A DNA stretch of 64,000 nt, taken from contig JAGFBZ010000899.1 in NCBI GenBank assembly GCA_018398805.1, positions 661,001 to 725,000 of the forward strand. Direction: 5' to 3'. This stretch comes from Hirundichthys speculiger. Its lineage: Eukaryota > Chordata > Actinopteri > Beloniformes > Exocoetidae. Below, one piece after another: positions 1-10,607 of the stretch. How positions within the stretch are numbered: the first letter of the stretch is position 1; the number at the start of each line of letters is the position of its first letter. Under the pieces are notes generated by a model. The model was not told where the DNA came from and made no database searches. It saw nothing but the letters and a program-made list of their open reading frames with translations. Both the position numbers and the translations under genes were made by a program.

Positions 1-2657
1 GAATGGCTGCGACTGCAGCTGGTTTGGTCAGAGAGAGTGAGGAACAGAGGGATGTCAGAGAGAGACTGTAGGCAGGCAGAGTGGGCAGGGCTGTTCAATG
101 GGATGGAAAGTAGAAAAACCAGAAACAGAAAGTGTAAATGTACACTGTCATCTGGTTTGCAGAGACTCTTGTTAGTCACGGTTTTAAACACTTGACACTT
201 TGACATGATGAGACATCTCCGAGTAGTGCACATAGAAGCAGGTCTTGTGTCATTCATAGTGATGCTCTCAGTGGATTACAGAATGGGAATCTAAATAAAT
301 GCACTAAACTGTCAGGTTTTTCTATTTTCCCTGTATTCCCTGCATTTCTCCACTTTAACGTGTCAACATTCTCTAAAGCCTACAACCCATAAAGGTCAAT
401 TTCATGCAAGCCTGTTTGGCTGTTTAACTCCACTACCATGCCTGTAGCCCCCATAAAGGTCATTAACAGCTGATTACAATCTGAGTGCTATGGATCCTTG
501 TGTGTACGTGCTGCACATGGGAGGGCGCATTTTGCAGCACAATTGCCTCCATCACACTGGCCGCAAACAACATTTCTCATGTTCCTTCCTTTCACAAATA
601 TCATGGAATATCTCCAACTGCACTGACGTCAAAGGGTCCCCTGTTCTCCCTTAAAGGGACAGCAGGCTGGCTTTCAGATAACTGCAGAGTACCATAGCAA
701 CCAAGTGATATACAAAGTGAATGCAACTGATCATTTGTCTGCGCTCCAGCTCCTTTCAGAAGCAGTCGGCCACGATTTCATTTCCACGTGATGCGTTTTC
801 AGATTGACCAACATGATATCCCTTAACAGCTGCGGCTGTGTCTTTTTTTAGCTGGACTGCATGTTAAAAAACAGTAATAAGACATGGGAGGGGGGCATGT
901 GAGAAGGGCTAACGTTACTGTGGTAGTTGGGGGCAGCATTTTTCATGTCAAGGATGGAATTTGGGGTAGAATTACAAATAAAGTCACATGTCATATTCTG
1001 AAATACCTTCACATTACCTGTGGATTATTGCATTATGTATATTTCCTTAATATATTCAAGTATTCTCTGGAGAACAAGGCAGAGACAGTGAGGCCTGTAT
1101 CTGAAAGTCCAATTCACAATTTGACTTTCAGATTCATATATTGCCAAAAATCTCAAGTATGATGCAGACTTACTATAAAAAACAATCATGCTTGCATCTA
1201 TCCATAACTCCATGGAGCATTGACTGTAATCTGCCCAAACAAAGAACTATGTTAGGTCGCCACATGGGACATGTCTGATATGTGAAAGAAGCAGGGGTGT
1301 CCTGAAGATGGTACCATAATAGGTCAGAGTGGGATTCCCAAAGAGGCGCTGTGCTGATTCAGACGACAGCTTCCAAGTGACATTTACAGTGACATCGGGG
1401 TTGTGGTGGTGTCCATAAAACTGGACACCACCACATCTGAGGTGTGCTGCAAGTGAGATTCAGAGAACAAGCTAGCAGTATTTGTCTCTGGTGTTTACTG
1501 TAATGAATTTTTATTATTTTCTCTTCTCCAGAGTGACTTGCATCACCTGTCTTATCATCCCTCACTCCTCAAAGCTTATTTATCCACAGCCTGGTGCAGA
1601 TTTGATTAAATAGCAGGAATGAGCCAGGCAGGAAACAGGTACATTGCCAAAGGCAAAATAAACCTTTATTGAATGCATTCTAAACTCATTCCCTTCCCTG
1701 ACATTAAATAGGCTGAGCTATAATGATGATTAAAAAAAAATGCTATGGAATTACCATTAATAATTTTTTTTTAAATATAGCCTTTCCATAGATAAAAACT
1801 CAATTACCAAAGCTCTTTCTCATCCTTTTTTATTTATTCTTTGTTTTTTAGTTCTGTATTAGCACTCAAGACTTTAGAAATCTTACCTCAAATTTGTTGT
1901 TTTCAGTTTTTATTTGAAAGTAAACCCTCTCTTTTCCTGAGACATAACATAAACTGAGTTTTCTTGATGAACCCATTCAGAACATGCGAGTGATGTACGT
2001 CACCTAGTAGCAGCACAAAAACTATGTGAGAGAACTCACTTTTATTTTAATGCACACATGAGATGACAGCAGCTAAAGGTGCTAAACTTGAAGCGTATCT
2101 TGAAGATATCTGTTTCGACTACACCAGTGACTCACATGTCCGGCCTCCTTCCTCATTTTTCTATCTTGAAATTTACTAAAAGAGAAGAGTTAAACAGGAA
2201 ATGCTGTGGCAATTGTTGTTGTTAAAATAAAATGCCTTAAATACTACAGGAGGAAAACAGCGCTGCCATGACATGTGCAGAGACATACTGTTAGGCCTAT
2301 TCAGGTTCAGGTTCATGCTCAGGTTGCTTTATATTTACCCACCTGTAGATTTGGCCGGCAGCAAGTCGTGACTTGTCTCACGTTTTACAGACAATAGCTC
2401 AGGGTTGTGTTAGTATGCTGGAAATAATTGTGTAGTTTCTGTTAATAATATGAAAAAGTGAAAACTGGCTTTCCTAAGAAGAAGAATTTGGCCTCTGCCT
2501 TTAACCCATCTGCAAGTTGTGAACAGACATGTAATTTAGACACACACACGCATGCACACACACTAGAGATAGTGAACACACACTCAGAGCGTTGGGTGAC
2601 AACAGCTCCAGCACCCATGGAGCAGTTGAAGAGGTTGGACGGCTCGCTCAGAGGCAC
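1..2657. other. Non-coding upstream region, no gene seen
   Basis: No exon with homology and splice sites could be recognised. Short open frames (for example 485-697 and 884-1162) have no domain, look like chance openings and lack the codon texture of the ak1 exons. A short interrupted CA/CG dinucleotide tract lies at about 2540-2563. A non-coding first exon of ak1 may lie here or further upstream, but nothing in the sequence identifies it. Confidence 0.5.
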
Positions 2658-2961
2658 TTAACCATTTCACGACCACTAGAGTGGACAGCTATTCAAAAGC
2701 CGTTTTCCAGTTCATGGATGGTCAGCCACTGAAGTGGACATAAGGCCGTTATCCCACATCAGTTCAGTGCATTGTATTGAACTGATGTGGAATTTCACAG
2801 TGTCCACAACGGTGAACATAAAGCGAATTTATTTGAAAATGTGAACAAAATTACAAAATGAACATAACTTTCCCATGCCCTTTAGAGGGAAATAGTTGTA
2901 TTTGAAAAAAAAAATGTCTGCAAGGTTAATAACTTTAATGACTCATGCATGAAAGGGTTAT
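2658..2961. mobile_element. piggyBac-like MITE (TTAA-type, short inverted ends)
   Basis: The left edge reads TTAACCATTTCACGACC. The right edge, on the opposite strand, reads ATAACCCTTTCATGCATG, so the two ends are imperfect inverted repeats starting with TTAA/TTAT, as expected for a piggyBac-type target. The 304-bp body holds a perfect 13-bp inverted repeat (2754-2766 against 2778-2790, 11-nt loop). No transposase frame is present, so it is a non-autonomous element. The family name is an inference from the end motif. Confidence 0.5.
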
Positions 2962-4225
2962 AGAATGAAGAGGAATGGAAAGGGCGACCCCCCCTCCCCT
3001 CCCCCTTTCACCCCCACTTCACCTCCTCATATATATTTTCAGCAGGGATCAAGTCACTTCTCTATCCTTCCTATACATGACCAGTATCTGTCACAAAATG
3101 GTTTAACATACATATATGAGCACTATCAAAGGCATCAGAATCAGCCAGACCTTTACTGCTGTAGTAATACTGTATTCATGTATGAAGTGGAGTATCCAGC
3201 GAACCCAGTCTAGAGACGGTCACCACCATGGAGGGGAGTTCCCGGGGTGGTGGGGTGGGGCTGTTGTACATATTCTGTGAGTGTTTTGTTACATACACAG
3301 GGCTGGGCCAATCCTTCATGGGGCCCTGAGCCAATTTTGATTTGAAGTCCTTGTCACCTTTAATGATATCATTTACTGTTCGTGTCTATCAGCACAAATG
3401 CACGTAGACTACACGCTGGACCTATATCATAACCAGCATTTACACTTGTTCACTATCGCGCTGTAATTATACCACCAAACACTAGATGGCACTGTGGGTT
3501 CTTTTCTGTAGCTCGCAGTGCTGAGCTTGCTTTTGACTACTTCCTTTATGTACCTCAAATAAGAATAGACCAAATAAAGCCTATCCTATGAGAATTGTAG
3601 GTGATGAAAGGCAACAACAGCTTTTACGGACATTGCCGCAGTCTATGAAAATATAATTTCTATCTGGCTTGAAAATGATGAGGAAGTAGTAGCTGGAAAT
3701 ACATAAATGAGGACAAGGATACGAGGCGGTCCAATCACATTTGTTGCGGTAGACGTCGACCACATTCTTAGTTACATTTATGGCGAAGTGCGCGTCAGGC
3801 TACAGTGGAGGTTACAGTGGAGGTCAGGGGGCGGGGTCCACAGCGAGGGCGGACATACGTCATCAGTTTGATGCAGACGCAGGAATCACCTATAACTTTG
3901 TACACTTGTACTTGGTACATCAAGTTATTCCCAGAAGCAACTTAACCAGAATTCAAGCTCAGTATCACACAAACCCAAACTGACAGCTTTAATAACATTA
4001 TCAAGCTACCTACCTGACAAGAAATGTCTCAGTGCTGTGTGCACTCCTGACCTGCACGTGCATGTCACCAGCTAGTTTGTTGAAATAATTTTGTGCGTGT
4101 GATATTATACCTTTGACATTGGATCAAGTGCACCTCATTACTCATATATTTAAAAGCTCCATACATACCATTCAGATTTTAAAAATACTTAAAATCTTTT
4201 TTTTTTTTTTAAAGTCCCGCAACAC
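2962..4225. other. Non-coding, nothing recognised
   Basis: AT-rich DNA with a short C/T-rich stretch near 2988-3025 and a small partial tandem duplication near 3800-3830 (TTACAGTGGAGG-type unit). No supported gene. The frame at 3780-3983 has no recognisable domain. Confidence 0.4.
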
Positions 4226-4300
4226 CATCCATTGTTATCTAAACCCATTTCTTCCTATCCAGGGTCACGGGGTGTCCTGAAACTCACTCTCCACTTTTCA
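4226..4300 (-). repeat. Fragment of tRNA-derived SINE-like repeat (3' part, minus strand)
   Basis: The words CCATCCATTGTTATCTA and CAGGGTCACGGGG are the reverse complement of the 3' part of the widespread teleost repeat whose fuller copy lies at 52991-53366 (ending in CCCTGCAG...GGATGG). Only a short diverged piece remains, just 5' of the first ak1 coding exon. Confidence 0.4.
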
Positions 4301-4388
4301 CACCCCACAATGTCTGTTTAGAGTTATGGATGACTTGAAAATGAGCGGCTTTATTCATTCATTATTTATGTCCTTTTCTGTCCTCTAG

Positions 4389-4426
4389 TTGAAGGAAAAC
4401 ACTCCACAGAAGCAGCACAATGGCAG
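4389..4426 (+). CDS. ak1: ak1 exon with start codon (5' UTR plus 7 coding bases)
   Basis: A pyrimidine-rich acceptor ending TCCTCTAG (AG at 4387-4388) precedes the exon, and a GTAATT donor starts at 4427. The ATG is at 4420-4422 in the context CACAATGG (purine at -3, G at +4). Coding bases 4420-4426 give Met-Ala plus one base. Having an acceptor here means at least one upstream non-coding exon must exist; it is not identified. Confidence 0.85.
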
Positions 4427-6071
4427 GTAATTGTTACACATGATTCAGTTATAAATGCTTCATTACTGAGGGTTACTTGAGGTGAAACATGTTCATTTAT
4501 ACTCTCATTATTAAGCTCATGGGGGTGAAGTGAAACAAGGGCAGACTTTTGCATTTACATGGACTCTGCTGCCCTCTTTTGGTATTTTGAGAGAATGAAC
4601 ACAAGGTTTTAAAATTTCACATTTAGAAACAACATTACATTCAGTTATAAAGTGAATATATATCATTAGGATATTATAACACAAATGATGTAATAATGAC
4701 CCACAAATTTGGGTTTTATTTTATTCCTCACATATTCCTTAAGTTGATAACTTTCCCTTTAGTTCCCTCTGAACCCCTGGATTCATAACATTATTGGATG
4801 ACGACAGTTGCCATGTCAACTGTGTTTGAGTAATAGCACAAACCTTCATCCAAGCAAACACAGTTGAAGCAGCCTGCTGGACCAGGTGACACTGTGTAAC
4901 TGAAAATGGAAAATACTTCTCCATTTGACTCACAAGGTTTTTTTTTTTTTTTCATAAAAGCTTACTCCTGTTGATTTCACTTAAACAACAAATCATCCAT
5001 GCTGTGTATGGATTTATAATATTTTCTGTCCTCATTTCAGACAAGATTAAAGACGCCAAGATCATCTTCGTTGTGGGTGAGTGCAGCTAACAGCCCTTGT
5101 CACATTTGACCACTGTTAGCCACCTGATTCGTGCTCCAGTCATGCTCTTTGGCTGTGTTTTATTTTTAGGTGGGCCTGGCTCTGGAAAGGGCACTCAGTG
5201 TGAGAAGATAGTTGCCAAGTATGGCTACACCCACCTGTCTTCTGGTGATCTGCTCCGTGCCGAGGTGGCTTCCGGCTCTGATAGGGGCAAACAGCTCCAG
5301 GCCATCATGCAGAAGGGAGAGCTCGTACCCCTGGTGAGATTTAATCTTTAAAGAAGAAAAAAAAAAGGGGGGGGGGAATGCAAGAATATTCCCAGTTTTC
5401 CACATTTTCACACATCAAATAGAAATTTAAGATCTCAAGTCCTGTATTTTCTGTAATAAGTGCTATATCACAGTGAAGGCTGATCAGCACGTTTGATGGC
5501 TTCTTGCAGGACACAGTCTTAGACATGATTAAGGACGCCATGATTGCCAAGGCTGATGTCTCCAAGGGCTTCCTGATTGATGGCTACCCCCGTGAGGTGA
5601 AGCAAGGAGAGGAGTTTGAGAAGAAGGTGGGAGGATTCATGAGATGTTGGCATATAATTCATTCTCGCAACGCTGAATGAGCAAAGCTTCAACGATCACG
5701 TGCCTTTTTTTCTTTTTTCTTCAAATCTCAGATTGGCAAACCCTGCCTGCTGCTGTACGTTGACGCCAAGGGAGAGACCATGGTCAAGAGGCTCTTGAAG
5801 CGTGGAGAGACCAGCGGTCGCTCTGATGATAATGAAGAGACCATCAAGAAGCGTCTGGACTTGTATTACAAAGCAACTGAGCCAGTCATCGCCTTTTATG
5901 AAGGCCGCGGCATTGTGAGGAAGGTGAGTGTGACCGCTTTTGACCAACAAAATCTGGAATGTGTGTTAAATCGAACACGTGGTGTCATTTTATTCTTTCC
6001 CACAGGTTGATTCTGAGCTGCCAGTGGATGAAGTCTTCACTCAAGTCGCCAAGGCTATTGATGCACTGTAG
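4420..6071 (+). CDS. ak1: Adenylate kinase 1, cytosolic (complete coding region, 6 coding exons)
   Basis: Adenylate kinase isoenzyme 1 interconverts ATP + AMP and 2 ADP in the cytosol and is the muscle-type energy-balancing enzyme. Coding exons are 4420-4426, 5041-5076, 5170-5333, 5510-5626, 5732-5923 and 6006-6071, all with GT/AG borders, joining to 193 residues (human AK1 is 194). The glycine-rich P-loop GGPGSGKGT lies at residues 15-23 and contains Lys21. The nucleotide-site arginines known from the family are present at 44, 97, 128, 132, 138 and 149, with Gln101. The motifs DGYPRE (93-98) and the LID segment [17 protein letters not shown] (129-145) are intact. The protein begins [12 protein letters not shown], like the short AK1 form, with no N-terminal extension or signal. 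It appears functional. The downstream same-strand neighbour is eng, as in mammals. AK5 or the UMP-CMP kinase are excluded by length and LID sequence. Confidence 0.97.
5041..5076 (+). CDS. ak1: ak1 coding exon 2
   Basis: A 36-nt exon after a CATTTCAG acceptor and before a GTGAGT donor. It encodes the first beta strand (KIIFVV type) leading into the P-loop, and the splice falls inside a glycine codon (phase 1 on both sides). Confidence 0.95.
5170..5333 (+). CDS. ak1: ak1 coding exon 3 (P-loop, NMP-binding region)
   Basis: A 164-nt exon after a TATTTTTAG acceptor, donor GTGAGA at 5334. It carries the P-loop with the catalytic lysine, then [11 protein letters not shown] with AMP-site Arg44, and ends GELVPL in phase 0. 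Confidence 0.97.
5510..5626 (+). CDS. ak1: ak1 coding exon 4
   Basis: 117 nt (39 codons, phase 0 at both ends), acceptor TTCTTGCAG, donor GTGGGA. It encodes [11 protein letters not shown] through [24 protein letters not shown] sequence, including Arg97 and Gln101 of the AMP site. The donor is slightly off consensus (GTGGGA) but the reading frame continues exactly into exon 5. Confidence 0.97.
5732..5923 (+). CDS. ak1: ak1 coding exon 5 (LID domain)
   Basis: 192 nt (64 codons), acceptor AAATCTCAG, donor GTGAGT. It contains the LID with Arg128, Arg132, Arg138 and Arg149 ([12 protein letters not shown] and KKRL motifs), then [20 protein letters not shown]. Confidence 0.97.
6006..6071 (+). CDS. 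ak1: ak1 terminal coding exon
   Basis: Acceptor TTCCCACAG. 21 codons ([25 protein letters not shown] C-terminal helix) then a TAG stop at 6069-6071. The length and position of the stop match the AK1 family. Confidence 0.95.
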   Translation, partial: VDSELPVDEVFTQVAKAIDAL

Positions 6072-6385
6072 TAAAACAACATCACTGGATGTTCTGTGTC
6101 TGGTTGTTGTTTTATTTTTGACATTTCACAGTGTAAATTTTAAAAGGACTAAATGTTACTAACGAGAGAAAAAAAAAATACATTTGCCAGAAACTCTGGT
6201 TAAAAAAAAAATGAAAAAAAAAAATGAAACAAGGGCAATTAAGGATGAGAGATGCCTTGAGTCTAATCCAAAATTCCATATAAGAATCAAAGTTTAAAGT
6301 CACAAATCAATGAAATGAAGCAGAAATATATATTTTCTTTATGTATATAAGATAATTTGTAGCATTAAAGTCCTGCTGTCATCCT
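6072..6385 (+). other. ak1: ak1 3' UTR (proximal part) with candidate poly(A) signal
   Basis: AT-rich sequence with oligo-A runs follows the stop. The first plausible signal is ATTAAA at 6364-6369. No AATAAA is seen between the stop and that point. If a more distal signal is used (another ATTAAA near 6595), the hairpin at 6395-6445 would be in the mRNA. The real 3' end cannot be fixed from sequence alone. Confidence 0.4.
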
Positions 6386-6394
6386 GCTGAAAAT

Positions 6395-6445
6395 GTTTCT
6401 ACAAATCAAAAGTACAGTTCCACTCTACTTTTGATTTGTAGAAAC
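6395..6445. repeat. Perfect 20-bp inverted repeat with 11-nt loop
   Basis: The left arm 6395-6414 (GTTTCTACAAATCAAAAGTA) is exactly complementary to the right arm 6426-6445, separated by 6415-6425. The stem is AT-rich but has no mismatch or bulge. It lies about 320 nt after the ak1 stop codon. Confidence 0.9.
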
Positions 6446-6589
6446 AAACAAGTCCATATAATGCTCATTTAAAGACCTTTGATTTTGCTCCGGCAGTCTG
6501 CGAGAGACCTGCATGCTTTAGTCTTCAAAAGCCATATTCTTTCTTCTCATGCTGTCCATTGTTTCTGCCCTAAAACTCAGTTTTAACAG

Positions 6590-7330
6590 CAGTTTATTAA
6601 AGGCCCTTCCTCCTAAGCTGTTTGGTTTGCTTGCAAAGAGAAAGAAGGGGCTACTTCATGTTTTCATCTCCTGCATTTCATGTTGGTGTTGCCATTATTG
6701 AAAGGACACACTATCTGTTGCTGTAATTACTTCTTAATGTACAGGGCAGTTTACTGGGAAGGAGAGGGCAAAAACAACTAGAGAGGGGCTTTACCAGCGC
6801 TAAGCAGCGGTATTTCGAGAAACACGTTTGAGGTCAAAAACATTGATCCGTATGACCGCTCCACCCGACACAGCAGTGTGAAAGAGCTCTTCACGCGGGG
6901 CGACCAATGGCTGTTTGAAGGCACGGAGCAAAAATCAACAACTCGACAGCAACCTCACAACAACAATGGCTCATCCAACCGAGTCCTTTCAAGATGGCGG
7001 CAGCAGATATGTGGCGTCAACCTCTCATTCTCTGCTAATCACAAATAGAGTGCAAGGCAGCTACTTCTTTGTTTTTTTTTTTTTGGAGGGGGGGGGGGGG
7101 GGCAGGTTATCAACTAGGTCATTATGCAAGTTCTGTTGTTAAGCAACCAGTGGAAAAAAACAGAATAAATAAGGCATTTCAGATCGCATTTGTTTGTCTG
7201 AAGAGCTCGGAGAGAATTGCTTCCCAGAGACGTGCTGGGGAGGACCTTCAAAACTTTGCAGAGCTTTTATATGCAAACAAAAAAAAGGAAAAAAAAAGCC
7301 CTTTGAATACCCTGAAGGTGAGCGAAAGAC
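6590..7330. repeat. Decayed interspersed repeat, possibly a Kolobok-like MITE family
   Basis: The segment around 7228-7275 (a CCAGAGACGTGCTGGGGAGG word followed by CTTTGCAGAGCTTTTATATGCA) resembles the tail half of a common teleost repeat, a diverged relative of which occurs around 58590-58640. A G/T homopolymer run lies at 7071-7102. Ends are not defined. The family assignment is tentative. Confidence 0.3.
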
Positions 7331-7479
7331 TCAAACTTGCACAATACAGCATGACCTCCTCAGTACTCCTACACAGCTTCTTTTTAACCATTGTGCCCTT
7401 GAAAACAGACATCATCCCCTGTGGACACTGTGGGGAAACTGTTTACATATACACTGTTAGAAAGTTTAAATGACTTTGT

Positions 7480-9290
7480 TTCCAGTCATACATGCATTTG
7501 TACGTATATTTGAAGCACAAACATGTTCTAGTTTTTCCATCACATGTACACCTGTAACAGAGGCGTTTATAAGGTGATATGTGTTAAGCAAAAGGAATAT
7601 TAAAGATCATATACTGAAGAACAATTAATATTTGTTGTTAATTTAGCAGACGTGCACATGTGTAAATATTTTAACATCCTTTCTATTGAGATGCGATCTA
7701 TTTTTGTACTGTTTTAACTGCACACGGACTGACATTGTTCGTGATCCAGGACAAACACACACACTCAAACACACACACATAAAAGGGGACAACAGGGGAA
7801 ATGCTTTCCTATTCATAAATCACGGTGAAGACGCTGGAGCACACAGACACAACAGGATGCAGGACAACCTGCAGCAGCCACGGTTCAAGAATGTTTTAAC
7901 ATTTGTCCTTTGAGGCCTTGATGACCAACCGGTCTTCCTCTACCTCTCACCTTCCTCCTCTTTCTCTCACACAAACGTGCGTATTTCCAGCTCGCCGAGC
8001 AAACTTTACAGCAGGTATCCGGACTACTCTCCAAGGACAGCTCGGATCATGACTCTGCTCTGTTGGGACAAGGAAGGGGAGAGCGGCTCCGAAGGTGGAC
8101 AGGATGTGTCCATCGGAAAGTCAATTAACAGGAGGCGTCTCTAAGCACTTTCATGAAGTCATTGAGGATGCTGCTTGAATGCTAGGAATGCTGCTCTGAC
8201 TTAATAAAAGCTTGAAACAAAGGGGACGTGTGGAGGCTGCGGTGAAATCTATCACGTAGAGCACTGAAGCAAAAAAAAAAAACAAAAAAACATCATGTCT
8301 GTGGATTTGGAGGATGGAAGGGAACCATTTTGTTTTGTTTGTCACGGTGTGTGCGTAGATTTACAGCCCTGTAAATCAGCCCTGCAGCTCAGGGATCGAA
8401 GCTCCCTCTGAATTAGGCCTGAGCACCACTACATAAACAGCTAAGTCAGAAACATTTGAGCAGTCCAGACATCTGAAGGCTTCCTTATAGCTGCAGCATG
8501 AAGGATTAGTCAAAAATGATCTGATTTCCACCTGCCACAAAACTGAAACTGATGGCCCAGTTTGCTATTCTACCATTGGACTGCACACAAAAATGACACC
8601 ACTTTGAAGATGTCCTGAGCATTATGTCTCTGCATTTTGACCTTTGATGTGCCACAGTGTACACCAACAACATTTTAACTGCAGCAGAGAAAGATGACGT
8701 GAGCTTACAAGGCAACTAGTGAGATGATTCATCGTGTTACTGAATATTTTCTAAAAAGAGAAATGAAAGCAATGTGAAAGTGAGGAACTACAGCTCCTTG
8801 AACAGCCGCTTGAAGGTTCCTCCAAAAGATCCTTTATTTTCCATAGTGTTTGATCCTAGTCAGCATGGTGGCTGTGCATCTGTGTGTGGACAAGGTTGAC
8901 TTTACCCAGCTGAGTGGCAGTTAGCCAATGGATGTGCACGGTGTCCTTAGGTTCTCACTCCGATCCATTGTTTCCACATTATCTCTGACTGCAAAGACCT
9001 GAAATGTTCCAATTTTCAACTAATGACTGACTTCACATTGGCCATGCTCATAATCTATCCACAGTCACTGGTTCTCTGCATAATGTTGGCTACTGCAAGT
9101 CAGAGAAGACTAGATGGTGTTAAATGGCAAGAGATCAACAAACAAAACACTAGAGGTACTGGCTCTAAGATACATTGGCCTTCAACAATGTCCCAACGCA
9201 GTTCAAATCTGACAAGTTTTTTGTAGGAAAGAAAAACTGCAGTTAAAATTTAATAAGGTGCTCATTTTCTACCTCAAAGACTATAGCAAT
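7480..9290. other. Intergenic DNA, nothing recognised
   Basis: Contains a short CA-rich stretch near 7750-7780 and A-rich tracts near 8270-8290. No gene or defined mobile element could be supported. Confidence 0.4.
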
Positions 9291-9299
9291 ACTTTTATA

Positions 9300-10607
9300 C
9301 TTTTAACACTAATAATTTCTCGTCTTAAACGACCTATTATAGGCAGCTGATTGTGGTCTGTATTCTGTTTTAATCCTTCTTGACCTCAGCGCAGCTTTCG
9401 ATACAGTGGACCACAATATTTTAAATCAGCTGTCTGAAACAGTGTTGGAGTCAGTGAAGTAGCATCTGGTTCATCTCCTACCTGTCAAATAGGATCTTCT
9501 CAGTCAGGCTCGCGGATGTCTCCTCTACATGTGCTCCCTTATCTTGTGGCATGCCCCAGGGGTCCATTTTGGGTCCCCTTCTTTTCACTATATACATGTT
9601 ACCCCTGGGTCACATCCTGCGCAACCACATCAATTTCCACTGTTATGCCGACGACACACAACTCTATATTTTGCTTAAACCTGGTAGCACTGATGTTTCA
9701 CATGTTTTGTCCTGCTTAGCTGAAGTCAAAAACTGGATGTCCACAAATTTCATATAGTTAAATGACTCCAGGGAGTGATCATCATTGCACCCCCTGGCCC
9801 CAGCACCAGCAGTGTTACAAATCTGTCCTCTGGTCTCGGGGCCCTGTCAAATAATGTGTGTACAGAGGCCCGCGACCTTGGTCATTTTTGACTCTCGACT
9901 TGACTTCCGCGCTCAGGTAACCAAGGTTGTACAATCCTGCTTTGCCCAGTTGAGACAACTATCAAAGGTCAGATCACTCCTCTCTCTCATGCCTTCATCT
10001 CATCCAGAATTGACTATTGTAATGCACTTTACTCCGGGATCAGTAAGCCAAACATTCAAAGACTTCAGCTAATCCAAAACACTATCGCCAGGCTTTGAAC
10101 TAACCACATTATACCAGTCCTAGCAGCCCTTCACTGGCTACCAGTGAGTTTTAGAATTGATTTTAAGATTTTATTGCTAGTTTTTAAAGCCTTGAATGGC
10201 CAGGCTCCTGCCTATGTACTAGAAATGCTAACTCCTTATAAGCCTGAGCGCAGCCTGAGATTCTCTGACAGGGCCCTTCAGTTAGTTCCTAAGTCCCGCT
10301 TGGTCACCAAAGGTGACTGAGCCTTTGCTGTTTGGGCCCCCAAGTTCTGGGACGCCCTGCCTGAGGGTCTCAGGCAGCCAAACTCTGTATCTTCTTTTAA
10401 ATCTTTTCTTAAAACTCACATTTAACGCATGGCCTTTTCTGAACTGTTGGTTTTATTTTCCAATTTTATTGTGTTTAATAGGATCTTACTGTTCTTATCT
10501 TAATTTTTAATGATTGTTATCTTATTTGTTTTTAATGTAAAGCACTTTGTATCTGTGTGTTTTCAAAGGTGCTATACAAATAAAGTTATTGTTATTATTA
10601 TTATTAT
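9300..10607 (+). mobile_element. L2-type LINE, 5'-truncated, frameshifted
   Basis: The reverse transcriptase core can be read across frames: LLDLSAAFDTVDHNIL near 9380-9425, GVPQGSILGPLLFTIYM (VPQGS box) near 9545-9600, and FHCYADDTQLY with the catalytic YADD at about 9640-9665. The C-terminal region continues (FDSRLDFRAQVTKVV, later ALHWLPV and SDRALQLVPKSR). The 3' end has the family's typical GTAAAGCACTTTGT ... TGCTATACAAATAAAGTTATT, finishing in an ATT microsatellite at 10586-10607. Stops and frame changes show it is dead. The endonuclease part is missing. Confidence 0.85.

Noticed and set aside
5097..5351. Single-exon small protein starting in the intron before the P-loop exon
   Set aside because: The open frame is ak1 exon 3 plus flanking intron. 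Acceptor and donor sites delimit the true exon at 5170-5333.
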